DNA from: an uncultured Sphingomonadales bacterium
GTDB lineage: Bacteria > Pseudomonadota > Alphaproteobacteria > Sphingomonadales > Rhodothalassiaceae
Direction of reading: 5' to 3'
NCBI GenBank assembly: GCA_947499155.1
Contig: CANMND010000002.1
Coordinates: 1-64,000, forward strand
DNA length: 64,000 nt
Shown here: positions 21,996-32,057 of the stretch, piece by piece
Numbering within the stretch: the stretch's first letter is position 1
How the letters are laid out: the number at the start of each line of letters is the position of its first letter
The notes under the pieces: model-generated
Seen by the model: the letters and a program-made list of their open reading frames with translations, nothing else
Told to the model about the DNA's origin: nothing
Databases searched by the model: none
Position numbers and translations under genes: made by a program

Positions 21996-24086
21996 ATGAC
22001 CCTCATGCGCCCTGCCAAGCTGTTTCCTCTTTTTGCAGATATTCTGACTTTGCCCGGTATCGGTCCGCGAAATAAGGCGCTGATTGGCCGTCTGGCTGGT
22101 GAAAAGGTGGTGGATCTGCTGTGGCACCTGCCGACAGGATTGGTGGATCGCCGCGCCCGGCCAAAAATTTCACAGATCGAAGACGGCGCGATCGTGACAC
22201 TGAAAGCCGTGGTTGACAGCCATCAGCCCGGCGCTTCAAGGCGTGCACCTTACCGTATAATGTTGCGGGATGAGACAGGGTATCTGACGCTGGTCTTTTT
22301 CCATGCCCGGACCGATTGGCTGCAAAGGTCCTTGCCAGAAGGAGAGATGCGGCTGATTTCCGGAAAGGTGGAATATTATCAGGACCGGCCTCAGATGACC
22401 CATCCCGATTATATTCTAAAGCCGGAGGAGGCGGATGAGCTGCCACTTTTGGAGCCGCTTTATCCGCTGACACAAGGGGTTGGCCAAAAGATTGTGCGGC
22501 GCGCGATCATGGGCGGACTGGAAACCGCGCCCGAACTTACAGAATGGCACCGCCCGGATATTCTGGCTAAAGAAGGCTGGCCCGGCTGGCTGGAGGCTGT
22601 TCAACAAGTTCATGCCCCACAGGCGGCCAGTGATCTGGAAAGCGCGCATCCGGCCCGCCGCAGGCTTGCATATGACGAGCTTTTGGCAAACCAGTTGGCC
22701 CTGGCTCTGGTGAGGCACAGGGCGCGACGCAGCAAAGGACGGGCGCTGGTCTTCACAGGTGAGGCCAAAGTGCAAATCCTCAAAGCCTTGCCCTATGACC
22801 TGACAAGCGATCAGGCGCGCACCCTGGCTGAGATTGAAGCGGACATGGCCGCACCCCTGTCGATGTTGCGACTGGTTCAGGGTGATGTGGGATCTGGTAA
22901 AACAATTGTAGCCATGCTGGCCATGGCTGGTGCCGTGGAGGCAGGCACTCAGGCCGCCATGCTGGCTCCAACGGAAATTCTCGCCCGCCAGCACTATGCG
23001 ACGCTCGCACCCCTGGCGGAAGTGGCTGGCCTGCGAATAGATATCCTGACCGGGCGTCTCAAGGGCAAGTCAAGGGCCGAACTGCTGGCACGCCTTGCCA
23101 ATGGTGACATTGATATTCTGGTCGGCACCCATGCCTTGATGACAGTGGACGTGACATTTCAAGACCTTGCGTTTGTCGTCGTGGATGAACAACACCGTTT
23201 TGGTGTGTTCCAGCGCCTCGCTCTTGCCGAAAAGGCCGCAAACGGTGTGGATGTCCTGGTGATGACGGCCACACCCATTCCGCGCACACTGACCCTGACC
23301 GTTTATGGCGATATGGACGTAAGCCGGATTGTGGAAAAGCCACCGGGCCGCAAGCCTGTGGATACCAGGGTTGTGTCCCTTGATCGGTTGGAAGAGGTGG
23401 CAGCCCGTGTGGTTCGCGCGGCTAAAGACGGCGCACAGATATACTGGGTCTGCCCGTTGGTGGCGGAATCGGAAAACAGTGATCTGGCCGCTGCTGAGGA
23501 CCGTCATGCTTATTTAAAGACGCAATTGGGTGACAAGGTGGGTCTGGTGCACGGGCGTATGAAGGCTCCTGAAAAAGACGCGGTCATGGCAGCCTTTGCT
23601 GCGGGAGATATATCCGTGCTGGTTGCCACCACTGTGATCGAAGTAGGGGTGGATGTGCCCAATGCCACCATCATGGTGATCGAACGTGCGGAACGCTTTG
23701 GCCTTTCCCAATTGCACCAGTTGCGTGGTCGGGTAGGACGCGGTGGCGCACAGTCCATCTGCCTTTTGTTGCGCGGGACAACAGGTGAGGTGGCGCGCGC
23801 CCGGCTGTCCATCATGCGTGAGACCGAAGACGGCTTTCGTATCGCCGAAGAGGATTTGCGCTTACGAGGCGCCGGGGAGATGCTAGGGACAAGGCAATCG
23901 GGCCTGCCGGACTTTCGTCTCGCCGATATTGAAGCCCACGGCGACCTGATGGCCATGGCCCGCGATGATGCACGTCTCGTCATCGAAACGGACCCGTCCC
24001 TTGGAACCCCGAGGGGAAAGGCCTTGCGTACCCTGCTTTACCTGTTTGAACGCGATGCCGCCGTAAAATACCTCAAAAGCGGGTGA
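21996..24086 (+). CDS. recG: ATP-dependent DNA helicase RecG
   Basis: A 696-residue branch-migration helicase that remodels stalled replication forks. The N-terminal wedge domain has LPGIGPRNKALIGRL and LLWHLPTGLVDR, followed by an OB fold. The SF2 motor has Walker A GDVGSGKT near residue 296, DEQHRFGVFQR near 397, TATPIPRTL, and the TRG region RGRVGRGG with DGFRIAEEDLRLRGAGEMLGTRQSG. The length and motifs are complete. In related genomes recG usually lies next to sdhE-mfd; here about 8 kb separates them. Confidence 0.96.
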   Translation: MTLMRPAKLFPLFADILTLPGIGPRNKALIGRLAGEKVVDLLWHLPTGLVDRRARPKISQIEDGAIVTLKAVVDSHQPGASRRAPYRIMLRDETGYLTLVFFHARTDWLQRSLPEGEMRLISGKVEYYQDRPQMTHPDYILKPEEADELPLLEPLYPLTQGVGQKIVRRAIMGGLETAPELTEWHRPDILAKEGWPGWLEAVQQVHAPQAASDLESAHPARRRLAYDELLANQLALALVRHRARRSKGRALVFTGEAKVQILKALPYDLTSDQARTLAEIEADMAAPLSMLRLVQGDVGSGKTIVAMLAMAGAVEAGTQAAMLAPTEILARQHYATLAPLAEVAGLRIDILTGRLKGKSRAELLARLANGDIDILVGTHALMTVDVTFQDLAFVVVDEQHRFGVFQRLALAEKAANGVDVLVMTATPIPRTLTLTVYGDMDVSRIVEKPPGRKPVDTRVVSLDRLEEVAARVVRAAKDGAQIYWVCPLVAESENSDLAAAEDRHAYLKTQLGDKVGLVHGRMKAPEKDAVMAAFAAGDISVLVATTVIEVGVDVPNATIMVIERAERFGLSQLHQLRGRVGRGGAQSICLLLRGTTGEVARARLSIMRETEDGFRIAEEDLRLRGAGEMLGTRQSGLPDFRLADIEAHGDLMAMARDDARLVIETDPSLGTPRGKALRTLLYLFERDAAVKYLKSG

Positions 24087-24152
24087 GCGGGAACCAGAGC
24101 TGCAGTGACAGGTCTTGGGCTATTCCGCTAAAGAGGGCTGAAGGAGTGTGTG

Positions 24153-24827
24153 ATGCATATTCATGGGGATATGGCAAAGGCTGTGCGCCTTGATGGTGAC
24201 CGCTTGCCATGGGTGCCGTCTCCCTTGCCAGGGGTGGAGCGGCGGATGCTGGACAGGGTGGGGAGTGAAGTAGCGCGGGCCACATCCCTTGTTCGTTATG
24301 CGCCTGACAGTGTGTTTTCCGCTCATACCCATGAGGGTGGTGAGGAGTTCCTTGTCCTTGAGGGCGTGTTTTCAGATGAGCAGGGTGATTATGGCCCCGG
24401 TATGTATGTTCGCAACCCGTGCGGATCGCGCCACACGCCTTATTCAAAATCTGGCTGCAGCATCTTTGTAAAACTGTGGCAGATGGACTCTTTGGATCAG
24501 GATTTTGTGAGGATTGATACCGTCCAGCAACCATGGCAGTCCCGGAAGTCCGGTATTTATGAAATGCCACTTCACCGCTTTGGCGATGAAATTGTGCGGC
24601 TGGAGCGCTGGGAAAGCGGTGTGAAACGCGAGATCCATGCCGTTGGAGGGCTGGAAATTCTGGTGCTTGATGGCGTCTTGTCTGAAGCTGGGCGACAGTT
24701 CGAGAGCCTGGGCTGGCTGCGCTTTCCACCGGGTGCGGAGGTATCTTTGGAAACGTCAGGCGGCGTATTGATGTTTGTGAAAAGCGGGCATCTGGCTGGT
24801 GACTTGGCCTTGCCCTCTCATCCATGA
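24153..24827 (+). CDS. Cupin protein related to the ChrR anti-sigma factor C-terminal domain
   Basis: A 224-residue protein with two cupin-like halves. The first has YAPDSVFSAHTHEGGEEFLVLEGVFSDEQGDYGPGMYVRNPCGSRHTP, with metal-binding His-His-Glu and a late His, as in the ChrR cupin domain. The second (residues about 130-215) lacks those histidines. The N-terminal zinc-binding anti-sigma domain of ChrR is absent, so it is probably not an anti-sigma factor. AAGGAG lies 6 bases before ATG 24153. A small oxygenase, isomerase or sensor role is possible; the substrate is unknown. Confidence 0.75.
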   Translation: MHIHGDMAKAVRLDGDRLPWVPSPLPGVERRMLDRVGSEVARATSLVRYAPDSVFSAHTHEGGEEFLVLEGVFSDEQGDYGPGMYVRNPCGSRHTPYSKSGCSIFVKLWQMDSLDQDFVRIDTVQQPWQSRKSGIYEMPLHRFGDEIVRLERWESGVKREIHAVGGLEILVLDGVLSEAGRQFESLGWLRFPPGAEVSLETSGGVLMFVKSGHLAGDLALPSHP

Positions 24828-24864
24828 TCTTGCGTCCTGCCTTGTGGCAGGCCATCTTTATAAT

Positions 24865-25608
24865 ATGAAGAAAAAAGAAACGCACCCGGCACGCCGTCCA
24901 TCATCGCCTGTTGAACGAGAGCCGGACAGTGCCACTGACATTGATGCTTTTATCGGTGCTTTGGCCCACCGCCCGAAACGTGCCCATGGCGCCCGACGGG
25001 GTCGGCTTGTGTTTGCGCTTGATGCCACCATGAGCCGCCAGCCCAGTTGGGACAGGGCCTGCCAGATTCAGGGCGACATGTTTTTGGAAACCGAAGCGGT
25101 TGGCGGCCTTTCCGTGCAACTGGTCTTTTTTCGCGGGCACCGGGAATGCAAGGCCAGCGCCTGGAAGGAAAGCGGTGCGGATCTGGCAGAAATCATGAGC
25201 GGCGTTATGTGCCGTGGCGGCTATACCCAGATAGGCCGGGTGCTCTCCCATATTCTGAAGGAACATGACAAAGCCCCTGTAGATGCTGCTATTTTTGTAG
25301 GTGATGCTTGCGAGGAAGAGGCTGACCATCTCTGTCATCTGGCGGGGGAACTTGGAATTCGCAATATCCCCCTGTTCCTTTTTCAGGAAGGCCATGACCC
25401 TGTAGTTCGTACCGCATTTCAGGAAATGGCCAGGCTTTCAGGTGGCGCATGGGCACCCTTTGACAGCGCCAGTCCGCAACAATTGCGTGACCTGCTTCGT
25501 GCGGTCGCGGTTTATGCTGCGGGTGGAGCGAAAGCTTTGGCCGATTACGCAAAAAAGTCTAGTGCAGGTATTAAGCTGTTAGAGCAAATGAAGGGCAAGG
25601 GTGGATGA
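24865..25608 (+). CDS. VWA (von Willebrand factor A) domain protein
   Basis: A 247-residue protein. After a basic, proline-rich lead of about 55 residues comes a VWA fold: RLVFALDATMSRQPSWDRA, a MIDAS-like DxTxS, then QLVFFRGHRECKASAWKESG, the GGYTQIGRVL segment with the conserved Thr, and AAIFVGDACEE with the third metal-site acidic residue. VWA domains usually bind protein partners through a metal ion. No signal peptide is seen. ATG 24865 has only a weak ribosome site. Its stop overlaps the start of the next gene by 4 bases (ATGA), so the two are translationally coupled and probably work together. Confidence 0.8.
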   Translation: MKKKETHPARRPSSPVEREPDSATDIDAFIGALAHRPKRAHGARRGRLVFALDATMSRQPSWDRACQIQGDMFLETEAVGGLSVQLVFFRGHRECKASAWKESGADLAEIMSGVMCRGGYTQIGRVLSHILKEHDKAPVDAAIFVGDACEEEADHLCHLAGELGIRNIPLFLFQEGHDPVVRTAFQEMARLSGGAWAPFDSASPQQLRDLLRAVAVYAAGGAKALADYAKKSSAGIKLLEQMKGKGG

Positions 25609-26351
25609 TTTGGGTTGGTGCGGGCGCTTTGGCCCTGTTTTTCTTGCTGCTCGCACTTAATCGTCTGGCCCATGCCAGCCGCGCCGAACTCGGCAAGGCG
25701 CTGGTGATGGTACTTGTCGTACTGTTGGGAATTATTGGCCTTTTGCTCTTGGCTACCGGCAGGATGTTAATGGCCTTGCCGCTTTTGTTTTCGGCCCTGA
25801 TGGGGATCATGCGTTTTCGAACACTCGCCCGTCTCGTGGGCGCGCGAGGCTCGTGGCAGGCGCGGCGAAAAGGCGGCCAAACCGCGCGTGGTGATACACA
25901 AGCACAGGGGCAGTTTTCATCCGTTCAGACTGAATGGCTGGCGATGCGGCTTTATCATGATAGCGGTGACGTTGAAGGGGTTGTCCTAAAAGGTGAATTT
26001 AAAGATCGTTCCCTCCGGTCCATGACGCAACGCGATGTGCTGGCACTTTTAGGTGTACTGCAGGCTGAGGATGAGGAAAGCACAAGACTGCTAGAAGCCT
26101 ATCTCGATCGCGAATATGGTGCCGGATGGCGTAAGACTGAAAATAACGAGAAAAGAGACGCGTCACCTCGATCTTCCGCTATGGACAAGAAAGAGGCTCG
26201 CGAAATATTGGCGGTCGCAGATGATGCCGACGAGGCTACAATTCGGGCGGCACATAAGCGGCTGATGAAAAAACTTCACCCCGACCGTGGCGGCTCAAGC
26301 TATCTCGCTGCACGTATCAATGAGGCAAAGGACGTCCTACTGCGAAACTGA
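25605..26351 (+). CDS. Membrane-anchored J-domain protein
   Basis: A 248-residue protein with two N-terminal membrane segments (residues 2-20 and about 35-55), a basic loop, a central helical region (LYHDSGDVEGVVLKGEFKDRSLRSMTQRDVLALLGVLQAEDEESTRLLEAYLDREYG) and a C-terminal J domain. The J domain keeps its HPD motif (KKLHPDRGGSSYLAARINEAKDVLL) but is short and at the very end, as in mitochondrial Pam18/Tim14 and related alphaproteobacterial proteins. It should stimulate DnaK at the inner membrane. The preceding VWA gene overlaps by 4 bases. The client is unknown. Confidence 0.82.
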   Translation: MIWVGAGALALFFLLLALNRLAHASRAELGKALVMVLVVLLGIIGLLLLATGRMLMALPLLFSALMGIMRFRTLARLVGARGSWQARRKGGQTARGDTQAQGQFSSVQTEWLAMRLYHDSGDVEGVVLKGEFKDRSLRSMTQRDVLALLGVLQAEDEESTRLLEAYLDREYGAGWRKTENNEKRDASPRSSAMDKKEAREILAVADDADEATIRAAHKRLMKKLHPDRGGSSYLAARINEAKDVLLRN

Positions 26352-26394
26352 ACAGGTATATATTAGTGGAAGGACAGTTTTTTATCGAATTGGA

Positions 26395-26814
26395 TCAGTA
26401 TTGTGTCACATCTTTGTTGATCATCCAGTTAATTCCGAATTTATCTTTGCACATACCGAAATAGGCGCTCCAAAAGGTCTTTTCCAAAGGCATTCTTACC
26501 TCGCCTCCAGTTGACAGTTTTGCAAACAGCTCGTCACATCGTTGTTTGTTTTCGCAGTTGGTGATGATTGAGACGTTATTTCCAACAACCAAAGGGAGTC
26601 CTAAATTGGGCACATGGTCCGTACCCATCAAGGTGCTTTCCCCAATGGGCAAGGATATGTGCATCACACGGTCTTTATATCTCTCAGGGATATGCAAGTC
26701 TTTTGGGGCATCTGCGTAAGTGCCAAACTGGGTAAACTCACCACCAAAAACTGAACGGTAAAATTCAAAAGCTTCTTTGGTTGTTCCATCGAAATTCAGA
26801 TATATATTAAGCAT
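26395..26814 (-). CDS. VOC family protein (PhnB/glyoxalase-like)
   Basis: A 139-residue single-module vicinal-oxygen-chelate protein of the PhnB-like branch. It starts MLNIYLNFDGTTKEAFEFYRSVFGGEF and ends EKTFWSAYFGMCKDKFGINWMIN, both strong family marks. These proteins may be metalloenzymes or small-molecule binders; the ligand cannot be told. The internal ATG 26814 is preferred over 26826 because GGGGGA sits 4-5 bases upstream of it. It is a monocistronic gene convergent with the J-domain gene. Confidence 0.85.
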   Translation of the reverse strand: MLNIYLNFDGTTKEAFEFYRSVFGGEFTQFGTYADAPKDLHIPERYKDRVMHISLPIGESTLMGTDHVPNLGLPLVVGNNVSIITNCENKQRCDELFAKLSTGGEVRMPLEKTFWSAYFGMCKDKFGINWMINKDVTQY

Positions 26815-27043
26815 ATTATCCCCCATTCAGAAATAAATGATGACTTTAATATAGTAAAATATCATTTGCCTGGTAGCAATGGAGCGGGAAAGGGCCGCGG
26901 TCTTTCTCTTAGGGTGTGTCTGTGGGCGGTCTGGTGTCTGACTGACAGGTGGCTGCACAATGCGCCGTTGTTGACCGCAGGCTGCGCAAACACTAGAGCC
27001 AGTCCAGCACAATGTGGATTATTCTTGTGGCAAAGGTAACACG

Positions 27044-27349
27044 ATGACAGACTCTGACAGTAACGCTTACGTTTATGATGAAGAATCAGGTGAGTGGCTC
27101 AGCCCGGAAGAGGCGGCTGAAAAGGCCAGCAAGGCAATGGAAGTGCGTGACGCTCTTGGCAATCTCTTATCCGATGGCGACAGTGTGTCCCTGATCAAGG
27201 ACCTGAAGGTCAAAGGGGCTGGCCAGACTCTGAAGCGCGGGACAGTGATTAAAACCATTCGCCTGACCGGTGACCCCCAGGAGATCGACTGCCGCCATGA
27301 AGGGATCAAGGGTTTGGTTTTGCGTGCGGAGTTCGTACAAAAGCGCTGA
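27044..27349 (+). CDS. PhnA/YjdM-type protein lacking the N-terminal zinc ribbon
   Basis: A 101-residue protein. Residues about 35-100 (VRDALGNLLSDGDSVSLIKDLKVKGAGQTLKRGTVIKTIRLTGDPQEIDCRHEGIKGLVLRAEFVQK) match the C-terminal PhnA domain of E. coli YjdM, a beta-barrel SH3-like module. The N-terminal four-cysteine zinc ribbon of the family is replaced by a short acidic segment (YVYDEESGEWLSPEEAAEK). AAAGGT lies upstream of ATG 27044. Despite the PhnA name the family has no established role in phosphonate use. Confidence 0.8.
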   Translation: MTDSDSNAYVYDEESGEWLSPEEAAEKASKAMEVRDALGNLLSDGDSVSLIKDLKVKGAGQTLKRGTVIKTIRLTGDPQEIDCRHEGIKGLVLRAEFVQKR

Positions 27350-27526
27350 TCTGATCCGTTTCTTCTTGTAAAAGATATGCCGGGTACCGGCTTACAATCT
27401 GAGGACACACTGTTTTTCTAATGGTCGTTGTTTTGTCTTGAAGCTGCCATATGTACAGTTTGTAGTTGGATTTTCTGGCAAGCCAAGTCCGTTGCCGTGA
27501 AGTTTAGTCCAGGGGGACGCAAGATC

Positions 27527-28909
27527 ATGACATTTACTCACAGGTTCAATCCGACCATTTTGCGTGAATATGATATTCGCGGAATTGTTGGTGACACTTT
27601 GAACGCAGAAGACGCCTATGCGATTGGCCGGGTGTTTGGCACCATTATCGCTCGTGCCAAGGGCAAAACGGTCGCGGTAGGGTACGATGGCCGTGAAAGT
27701 TCTCCCGATCTCGTAAAGGCACTGGTCAAGGGTATTACGGAAAGCGGCACGTCTGTAAAAACGATCGGCCTTGGTCCCACACCGATGCTTTACTACGCAG
27801 TTCATGAATTGAAAGCGGATGGTGGTATTATGGTGACCGGCTCACACAATCCGCCAAACTATAACGGCTTTAAAATGATGCTGGGCAAGCGGCCGTTCTA
27901 TGGTGAGATGATTAAGGGGCTGGGCCGCATGGCTGCGGACGGCGAAGTGGATGATGGCAAGGGTTCAGTTGAATCCCATGACATTTTCAAGCGCTATATC
28001 GCACGTCTTTTGCGCGATTATGACGGCACGGCCCTTAATGTCGCCTGGGACCCCGGTAATGGAGCAGCGGGAGATGCGGTGACAGAGCTTGTCCGGCACC
28101 TGCCTGGGCGCCATATAGTGATTAATGGCGAGATTGATGGCAGCTTTCCCAATCATCACCCCGATCCAACTGTTGAGGAAAATCTTGAACAATTGAAGGC
28201 AGTTGTTCGTGAAGAAGGTATGGATTTTGGTCTTGCCTTTGATGGCGATGGCGACCGGATAGGGGCCGTCGATTCACAGGGACGGATAATCTGGGGTGAT
28301 CAGATTTTGCTGATATTGGCCCGCCACCTGCTAAAGGAACTGCCTGACAGTACCATTATTGCCGATGTGAAGGCAAGTCAGGTCCTGTTTGAGGGTGTGG
28401 AGAAAGCGGGCGGGAAACCGGTGATGTGGAGAACCGGCCATTCCCTGATCAAGGAGAAAATGGCTGAAACCGAGGCGCCACTTGCTGGTGAGATGAGCGG
28501 ACATATATTCTTCAAACACCGCTTTTATGGTCATGACGATGCACTTTATGCGGGCTTGCGCTTTATGCAGGCAATAGGGGATGCAGGTGGGAGCCTTGAT
28601 GCCATTTATGATGCCTTGCCGCATTATGTGAACACGCCGGAACTACGCTTTTCCTGTTCGAATGACAGAAAGTGGAAGGTGATCGAAGAAGTAAGAGACC
28701 GTTTGGCTGAACAAGGAGCCGATGTGGTGGCTGTGGACGGAGTCCGTGTGAATACTGCCGATGGATGGTGGCTGTTGCGCGCATCCAACACACAAGACGT
28801 GCTGGTAGCCCGTGCGGAATCCATGTGCGAGGAGGGCCTGACACGCCTGAAGGCGTCATTGAAGACAGAACTTGAGAAAAGCTCCGTTACGCCGCCTGAT
28901 GACTTGTGA
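27527..28909 (+). CDS. Phosphomannomutase/phosphoglucomutase (AlgC-like)
   Basis: This 460-residue alpha-D-phosphohexomutase interconverts hexose-6- and hexose-1-phosphates. The start FNPTILREYDIRGIVGDTL is typical of the PMM/PGM branch. The phosphoserine loop is TGSHNPPNYNGFK with Ser106, the metal loop is FDGDGDRIG, and the sugar-specificity loop is GEMSGHIFF. AGGGGGACG precedes ATG 27527. It can supply glucose-1-phosphate to galU and ugd, 3-5 kb downstream, for UDP-sugar and polysaccharide synthesis. Confidence 0.93.
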   Translation: MTFTHRFNPTILREYDIRGIVGDTLNAEDAYAIGRVFGTIIARAKGKTVAVGYDGRESSPDLVKALVKGITESGTSVKTIGLGPTPMLYYAVHELKADGGIMVTGSHNPPNYNGFKMMLGKRPFYGEMIKGLGRMAADGEVDDGKGSVESHDIFKRYIARLLRDYDGTALNVAWDPGNGAAGDAVTELVRHLPGRHIVINGEIDGSFPNHHPDPTVEENLEQLKAVVREEGMDFGLAFDGDGDRIGAVDSQGRIIWGDQILLILARHLLKELPDSTIIADVKASQVLFEGVEKAGGKPVMWRTGHSLIKEKMAETEAPLAGEMSGHIFFKHRFYGHDDALYAGLRFMQAIGDAGGSLDAIYDALPHYVNTPELRFSCSNDRKWKVIEEVRDRLAEQGADVVAVDGVRVNTADGWWLLRASNTQDVLVARAESMCEEGLTRLKASLKTELEKSSVTPPDDL

Positions 28910-29163
28910 GCTTATTGGTATGAAAATTACTGGTTTGTTATACGGATATTAATCGGGAAAAGGTCATAGTAGATGTCTTGTGATATCAACAGGACCCGGT
29001 ACTTTCCATTTATTAGGTTAAAAGCAAAGATATCATCTTAAAACCAGGGGTAAGAACTGGTAAAATTCGCGGGCGGTCTTATGTTGAAAGGGTCGAAAAG
29101 ACAATGATCGTGATTTGGGAGCCGTCAGGTTTGCAAAATCAAGAATGCGTAAAGTGTACATCT

Positions 29164-29490
29164 ATGTCCGAGAATGAGCAGGGAAATAAAGGATCGCCGG
29201 GAACAGGTCTTTTGACCAAAACCCGACCGAAAACCAGGAAACCGTCCATGTACAAGGTTTTGATGCTGAATGACGATTATACGCCGATGGATTTCGTCAT
29301 TCACGTCCTGACCCGTTTTTTTCGAATGTCGTCAGAGCAGGCCACACGTGTCATGCTGCATGTTCACCAAAGAGGTGTCGGAGTTTGTGGTGTGTTTACG
29401 TATGAAATTGCAGAAACAAAAGCGACACAAGTGGTGGACTATGCGCAAAAACATAACCATCCTCTGCAATGCACACTTGAAAAGGACTAA
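29164..29490 (+). CDS. clpS: ATP-dependent Clp protease adaptor ClpS
   Basis: ClpS delivers N-degron substrates to ClpAP. The core [28 protein letters not shown] contains the N-end residue pocket (NDDYTPM), followed by [48 protein letters not shown] 29164 gives 108 residues, the usual alphaproteobacterial length with a flexible N-terminal tail. An in-frame ATG at 29104 would add 20 atypical residues. clpA follows after 75 bases. Confidence 0.93.
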   Translation: MSENEQGNKGSPGTGLLTKTRPKTRKPSMYKVLMLNDDYTPMDFVIHVLTRFFRMSSEQATRVMLHVHQRGVGVCGVFTYEIAETKATQVVDYAQKHNHPLQCTLEKD

Positions 29491-29565
29491 AAGAAGGTGG
29501 ACCATCGGTAAGAGGGACAAATTGACAGATAGACTGTCGTACTCACTGTAAGAAAGGTAGTTATC

Positions 29566-31902
29566 GTGCCGAGTTTTTCGTCCCACCTGGAAACGACATT
29601 GCACCGTGCCTTGGCTGAAGCCAATAAGCGGCGGCACGAGTATGCGACTCTGGAACATCTTCTGCTGGGTCTGATCGATGATCGTGATGCCATGGCTGTG
29701 CTGACAGCGTGCAATGTGGATGTCGACATCCTGCGCACCAACGTCGCCGGTTATCTGGACAAGGAACTCGACAGCTTGAAAGTGGATGATGATGGTGTGG
29801 AAGCAACGCCCACGGCTGGCTTCCAGCGGGTGGTGCAGCGTGCAATCCTCCATGTTCAAAGCTCTGGCCGCGAGGAAATGACCGGCGCCAATGTTCTGGT
29901 GGCCCTGTTTTCTGAACGGGAAAGTCATGCGGTTTATTTCCTGCAACAGCAGGATATGACCAGACTTGATGCAGTCAGCTACATAAGCCATGGCATTGCA
30001 AAATCCCCATTACACAGCGAACGCCGTGCAGTCAGGGGCGTGTCTGATGAAGATGCAGCCCAGGAGCAACAGCAGTCACCCCGGGCAGAGGCTAGGAAAG
30101 GCGATAGTGCGCTTGATGCCTATTGCGTTGATCTCAATGAGAGGGCGCGTCAGGGGCGCATCGATCCCCTGATTGGCCGTCAGCATGAAATCGACCGCAT
30201 GATTCAGATCCTGTGCCGCCGTTCAAAGAACAATCCCTTGTTCGTCGGGGACCCTGGTGTAGGGAAAACCGCCATCGCCGAAGGTCTTGCCCGCAAGATT
30301 GTTGAGGGTGACGTGCCCGAGGTCTTGCTGGATGCAACTATCTTTGCTCTGGATATGGGTACGCTTCTCGCTGGAACTCGTTATCGTGGCGACTTTGAGG
30401 AACGTCTGAAGGCTATCGTTAAAGAGCTTGAGGAGCATGACGGTGCGATCTTGTTTATCGACGAGATCCATACGGTTATCGGTGCCGGCGCCACATCGGG
30501 CGGTGCAATGGATGCCTCCAATCTGCTTAAGCCAGCGCTTGCCTCAGGTGCGATCCGCTGCATTGGCTCTACCACCTATAAGGAATTCCGCAGTCACTTT
30601 GAGAAGGACCGTGCGTTGCTGCGACGGTTCCAGAAGATTGATATTGCTGAACCAACCGTGGCGGACAGCATCAAGATCATGCAAGGGCTGAAGCCCTATT
30701 TCGAAAAGCATCATCGGGTGCGCTACACGGCTGATGCCATTAAGGCCGCAGTGGAATTGTCAGCGCGTCACATCACTGACCGCAAGTTGCCAGACAAGGC
30801 TATTGATGTGATCGATGAAACCGGTGCAGCTCAGATGCTGTTGCCACCATCAAGACGCAAGAAGACTGTAGGTGTTCGGGACGTGGAAGAGGTTGTGGCA
30901 AAGATCGCCCGCATCCCTCCCAAATCCGTCTCGAAAAGCGATACGCGTGTGATGGAGAATATTGAGACGGATCTTAAGCGGGTCGTCTTTGGCCAGGATC
31001 GTGCCATTTCGGCCCTGGCTGCAAGCATCAAGCTGTCACGCGCTGGCCTGCGTGAACCCAATAAGCCTATTGGATCTTATCTGTTTTCCGGACCCACAGG
31101 AGTTGGGAAAACCGAAGTTGCACGTCAACTTGCGCTTCTGTTGGGTGTGGAGCTGACCCGTTTTGACATGTCGGAGTATATGGAGCGCCATACGATCTCC
31201 CGGCTCATCGGTGCGCCTCCCGGCTATGTGGGCTTCGATCAGGGCGGTCTTTTGACTGATGCTGTGGATCAGCATCCACATTCGGTCCTGTTGCTTGATG
31301 AAATTGAAAAAGCGCATCCGGATCTGTTTAACCTGCTGTTGCAGGTGATGGATGCAGGTAGCCTGACTGACCATAATGGTAAAAAGATCGACTTCCGGAA
31401 TGTCATTCTCATTATGACCACGAATGCGGGGGCCGCGGAACTTGCCAAATCAGCCATCGGCTTTGGGCGAGTAACCAATGAAGGATCGGACGAAGAAGCA
31501 ATTAAAAAGCTGTTCACGCCTGAGTTCCGAAATAGGTTGGATGCGGTCATAGCCTTTGACTATCTGCCAACCGAGATTGTGGCGAAGGTTGTGGAAAAAT
31601 TCATCCTTGAACTGGAGGTTCAGCTTGCCGAACGTGATGTTATGATTTCAGTCTCAGATGAGGCTCGGGATTGGCTGGCTGTGAAGGGATATGAACCGAT
31701 GTTCGGTGCGCGGCCGCTTGGTCGCGTGATACAGGAACATATTAAAAAGCCTTTGGCTGATGAGTTGCTGTTCGGGCGTTTGCAAAAGGGCGGTGAAGTT
31801 GTGGTCAAGTTAAAGGATAACGAAGTTGTCCTTGAGGTCACACCAAACATAAGCTCTGCAAGTGGTAAAAAACGAAAGACGAAACCAGCCCCAGTGGACT
31901 AG
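29566..31902 (+). CDS. clpA: ATP-dependent Clp protease ATP-binding subunit ClpA
   Basis: This 778-residue AAA+ unfoldase partners ClpP. The N-domain ([30 protein letters not shown]) binds ClpS. The first ATPase domain has Walker [10 protein letters not shown] near residue 228 and the second has [10 protein letters not shown] near 509. The start is GTG 29566, preceded by AAAGG. An A-rich gap and clpS lie upstream, and an intrinsic terminator follows at 31935. The C-terminal tail is slightly long and lysine-rich. Confidence 0.96.
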   Translation: MPSFSSHLETTLHRALAEANKRRHEYATLEHLLLGLIDDRDAMAVLTACNVDVDILRTNVAGYLDKELDSLKVDDDGVEATPTAGFQRVVQRAILHVQSSGREEMTGANVLVALFSERESHAVYFLQQQDMTRLDAVSYISHGIAKSPLHSERRAVRGVSDEDAAQEQQQSPRAEARKGDSALDAYCVDLNERARQGRIDPLIGRQHEIDRMIQILCRRSKNNPLFVGDPGVGKTAIAEGLARKIVEGDVPEVLLDATIFALDMGTLLAGTRYRGDFEERLKAIVKELEEHDGAILFIDEIHTVIGAGATSGGAMDASNLLKPALASGAIRCIGSTTYKEFRSHFEKDRALLRRFQKIDIAEPTVADSIKIMQGLKPYFEKHHRVRYTADAIKAAVELSARHITDRKLPDKAIDVIDETGAAQMLLPPSRRKKTVGVRDVEEVVAKIARIPPKSVSKSDTRVMENIETDLKRVVFGQDRAISALAASIKLSRAGLREPNKPIGSYLFSGPTGVGKTEVARQLALLLGVELTRFDMSEYMERHTISRLIGAPPGYVGFDQGGLLTDAVDQHPHSVLLLDEIEKAHPDLFNLLLQVMDAGSLTDHNGKKIDFRNVILIMTTNAGAAELAKSAIGFGRVTNEGSDEEAIKKLFTPEFRNRLDAVIAFDYLPTEIVAKVVEKFILELEVQLAERDVMISVSDEARDWLAVKGYEPMFGARPLGRVIQEHIKKPLADELLFGRLQKGGEVVVKLKDNEVVLEVTPNISSASGKKRKTKPAPVD

Positions 31903-31934
31903 ACTAACATGCGGCACTGACTAGGAAATATAGG

Positions 31935-31963
31935 ATGGTGCGCCTCAGTGGCGCACCATTTTT
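31935..31963 (+). terminator. Intrinsic terminator after clpA
   Basis: A perfect 10-bp stem ATGGTGCGCC / GGCGCACCAT with loop TCAGT is followed by TTTT, 33 bases past the clpA stop. Confidence 0.9.
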
Positions 31964-32057
31964 CATGACAGGCAGATTAATGCTGTCATGAAATTGACAA
32001 TGATGGCTCCTAGTGCAAGAGAACTAAATTACAGATGAAACTGCCAAAGGGTGATCT

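Noticed and set aside
24073-24885. Long antisense open frame opposite the cupin gene
   Set aside because: The plus strand has a clear cupin protein with a strong ribosome site; the antisense translation is low-complexity and Pro/His/Arg-rich.
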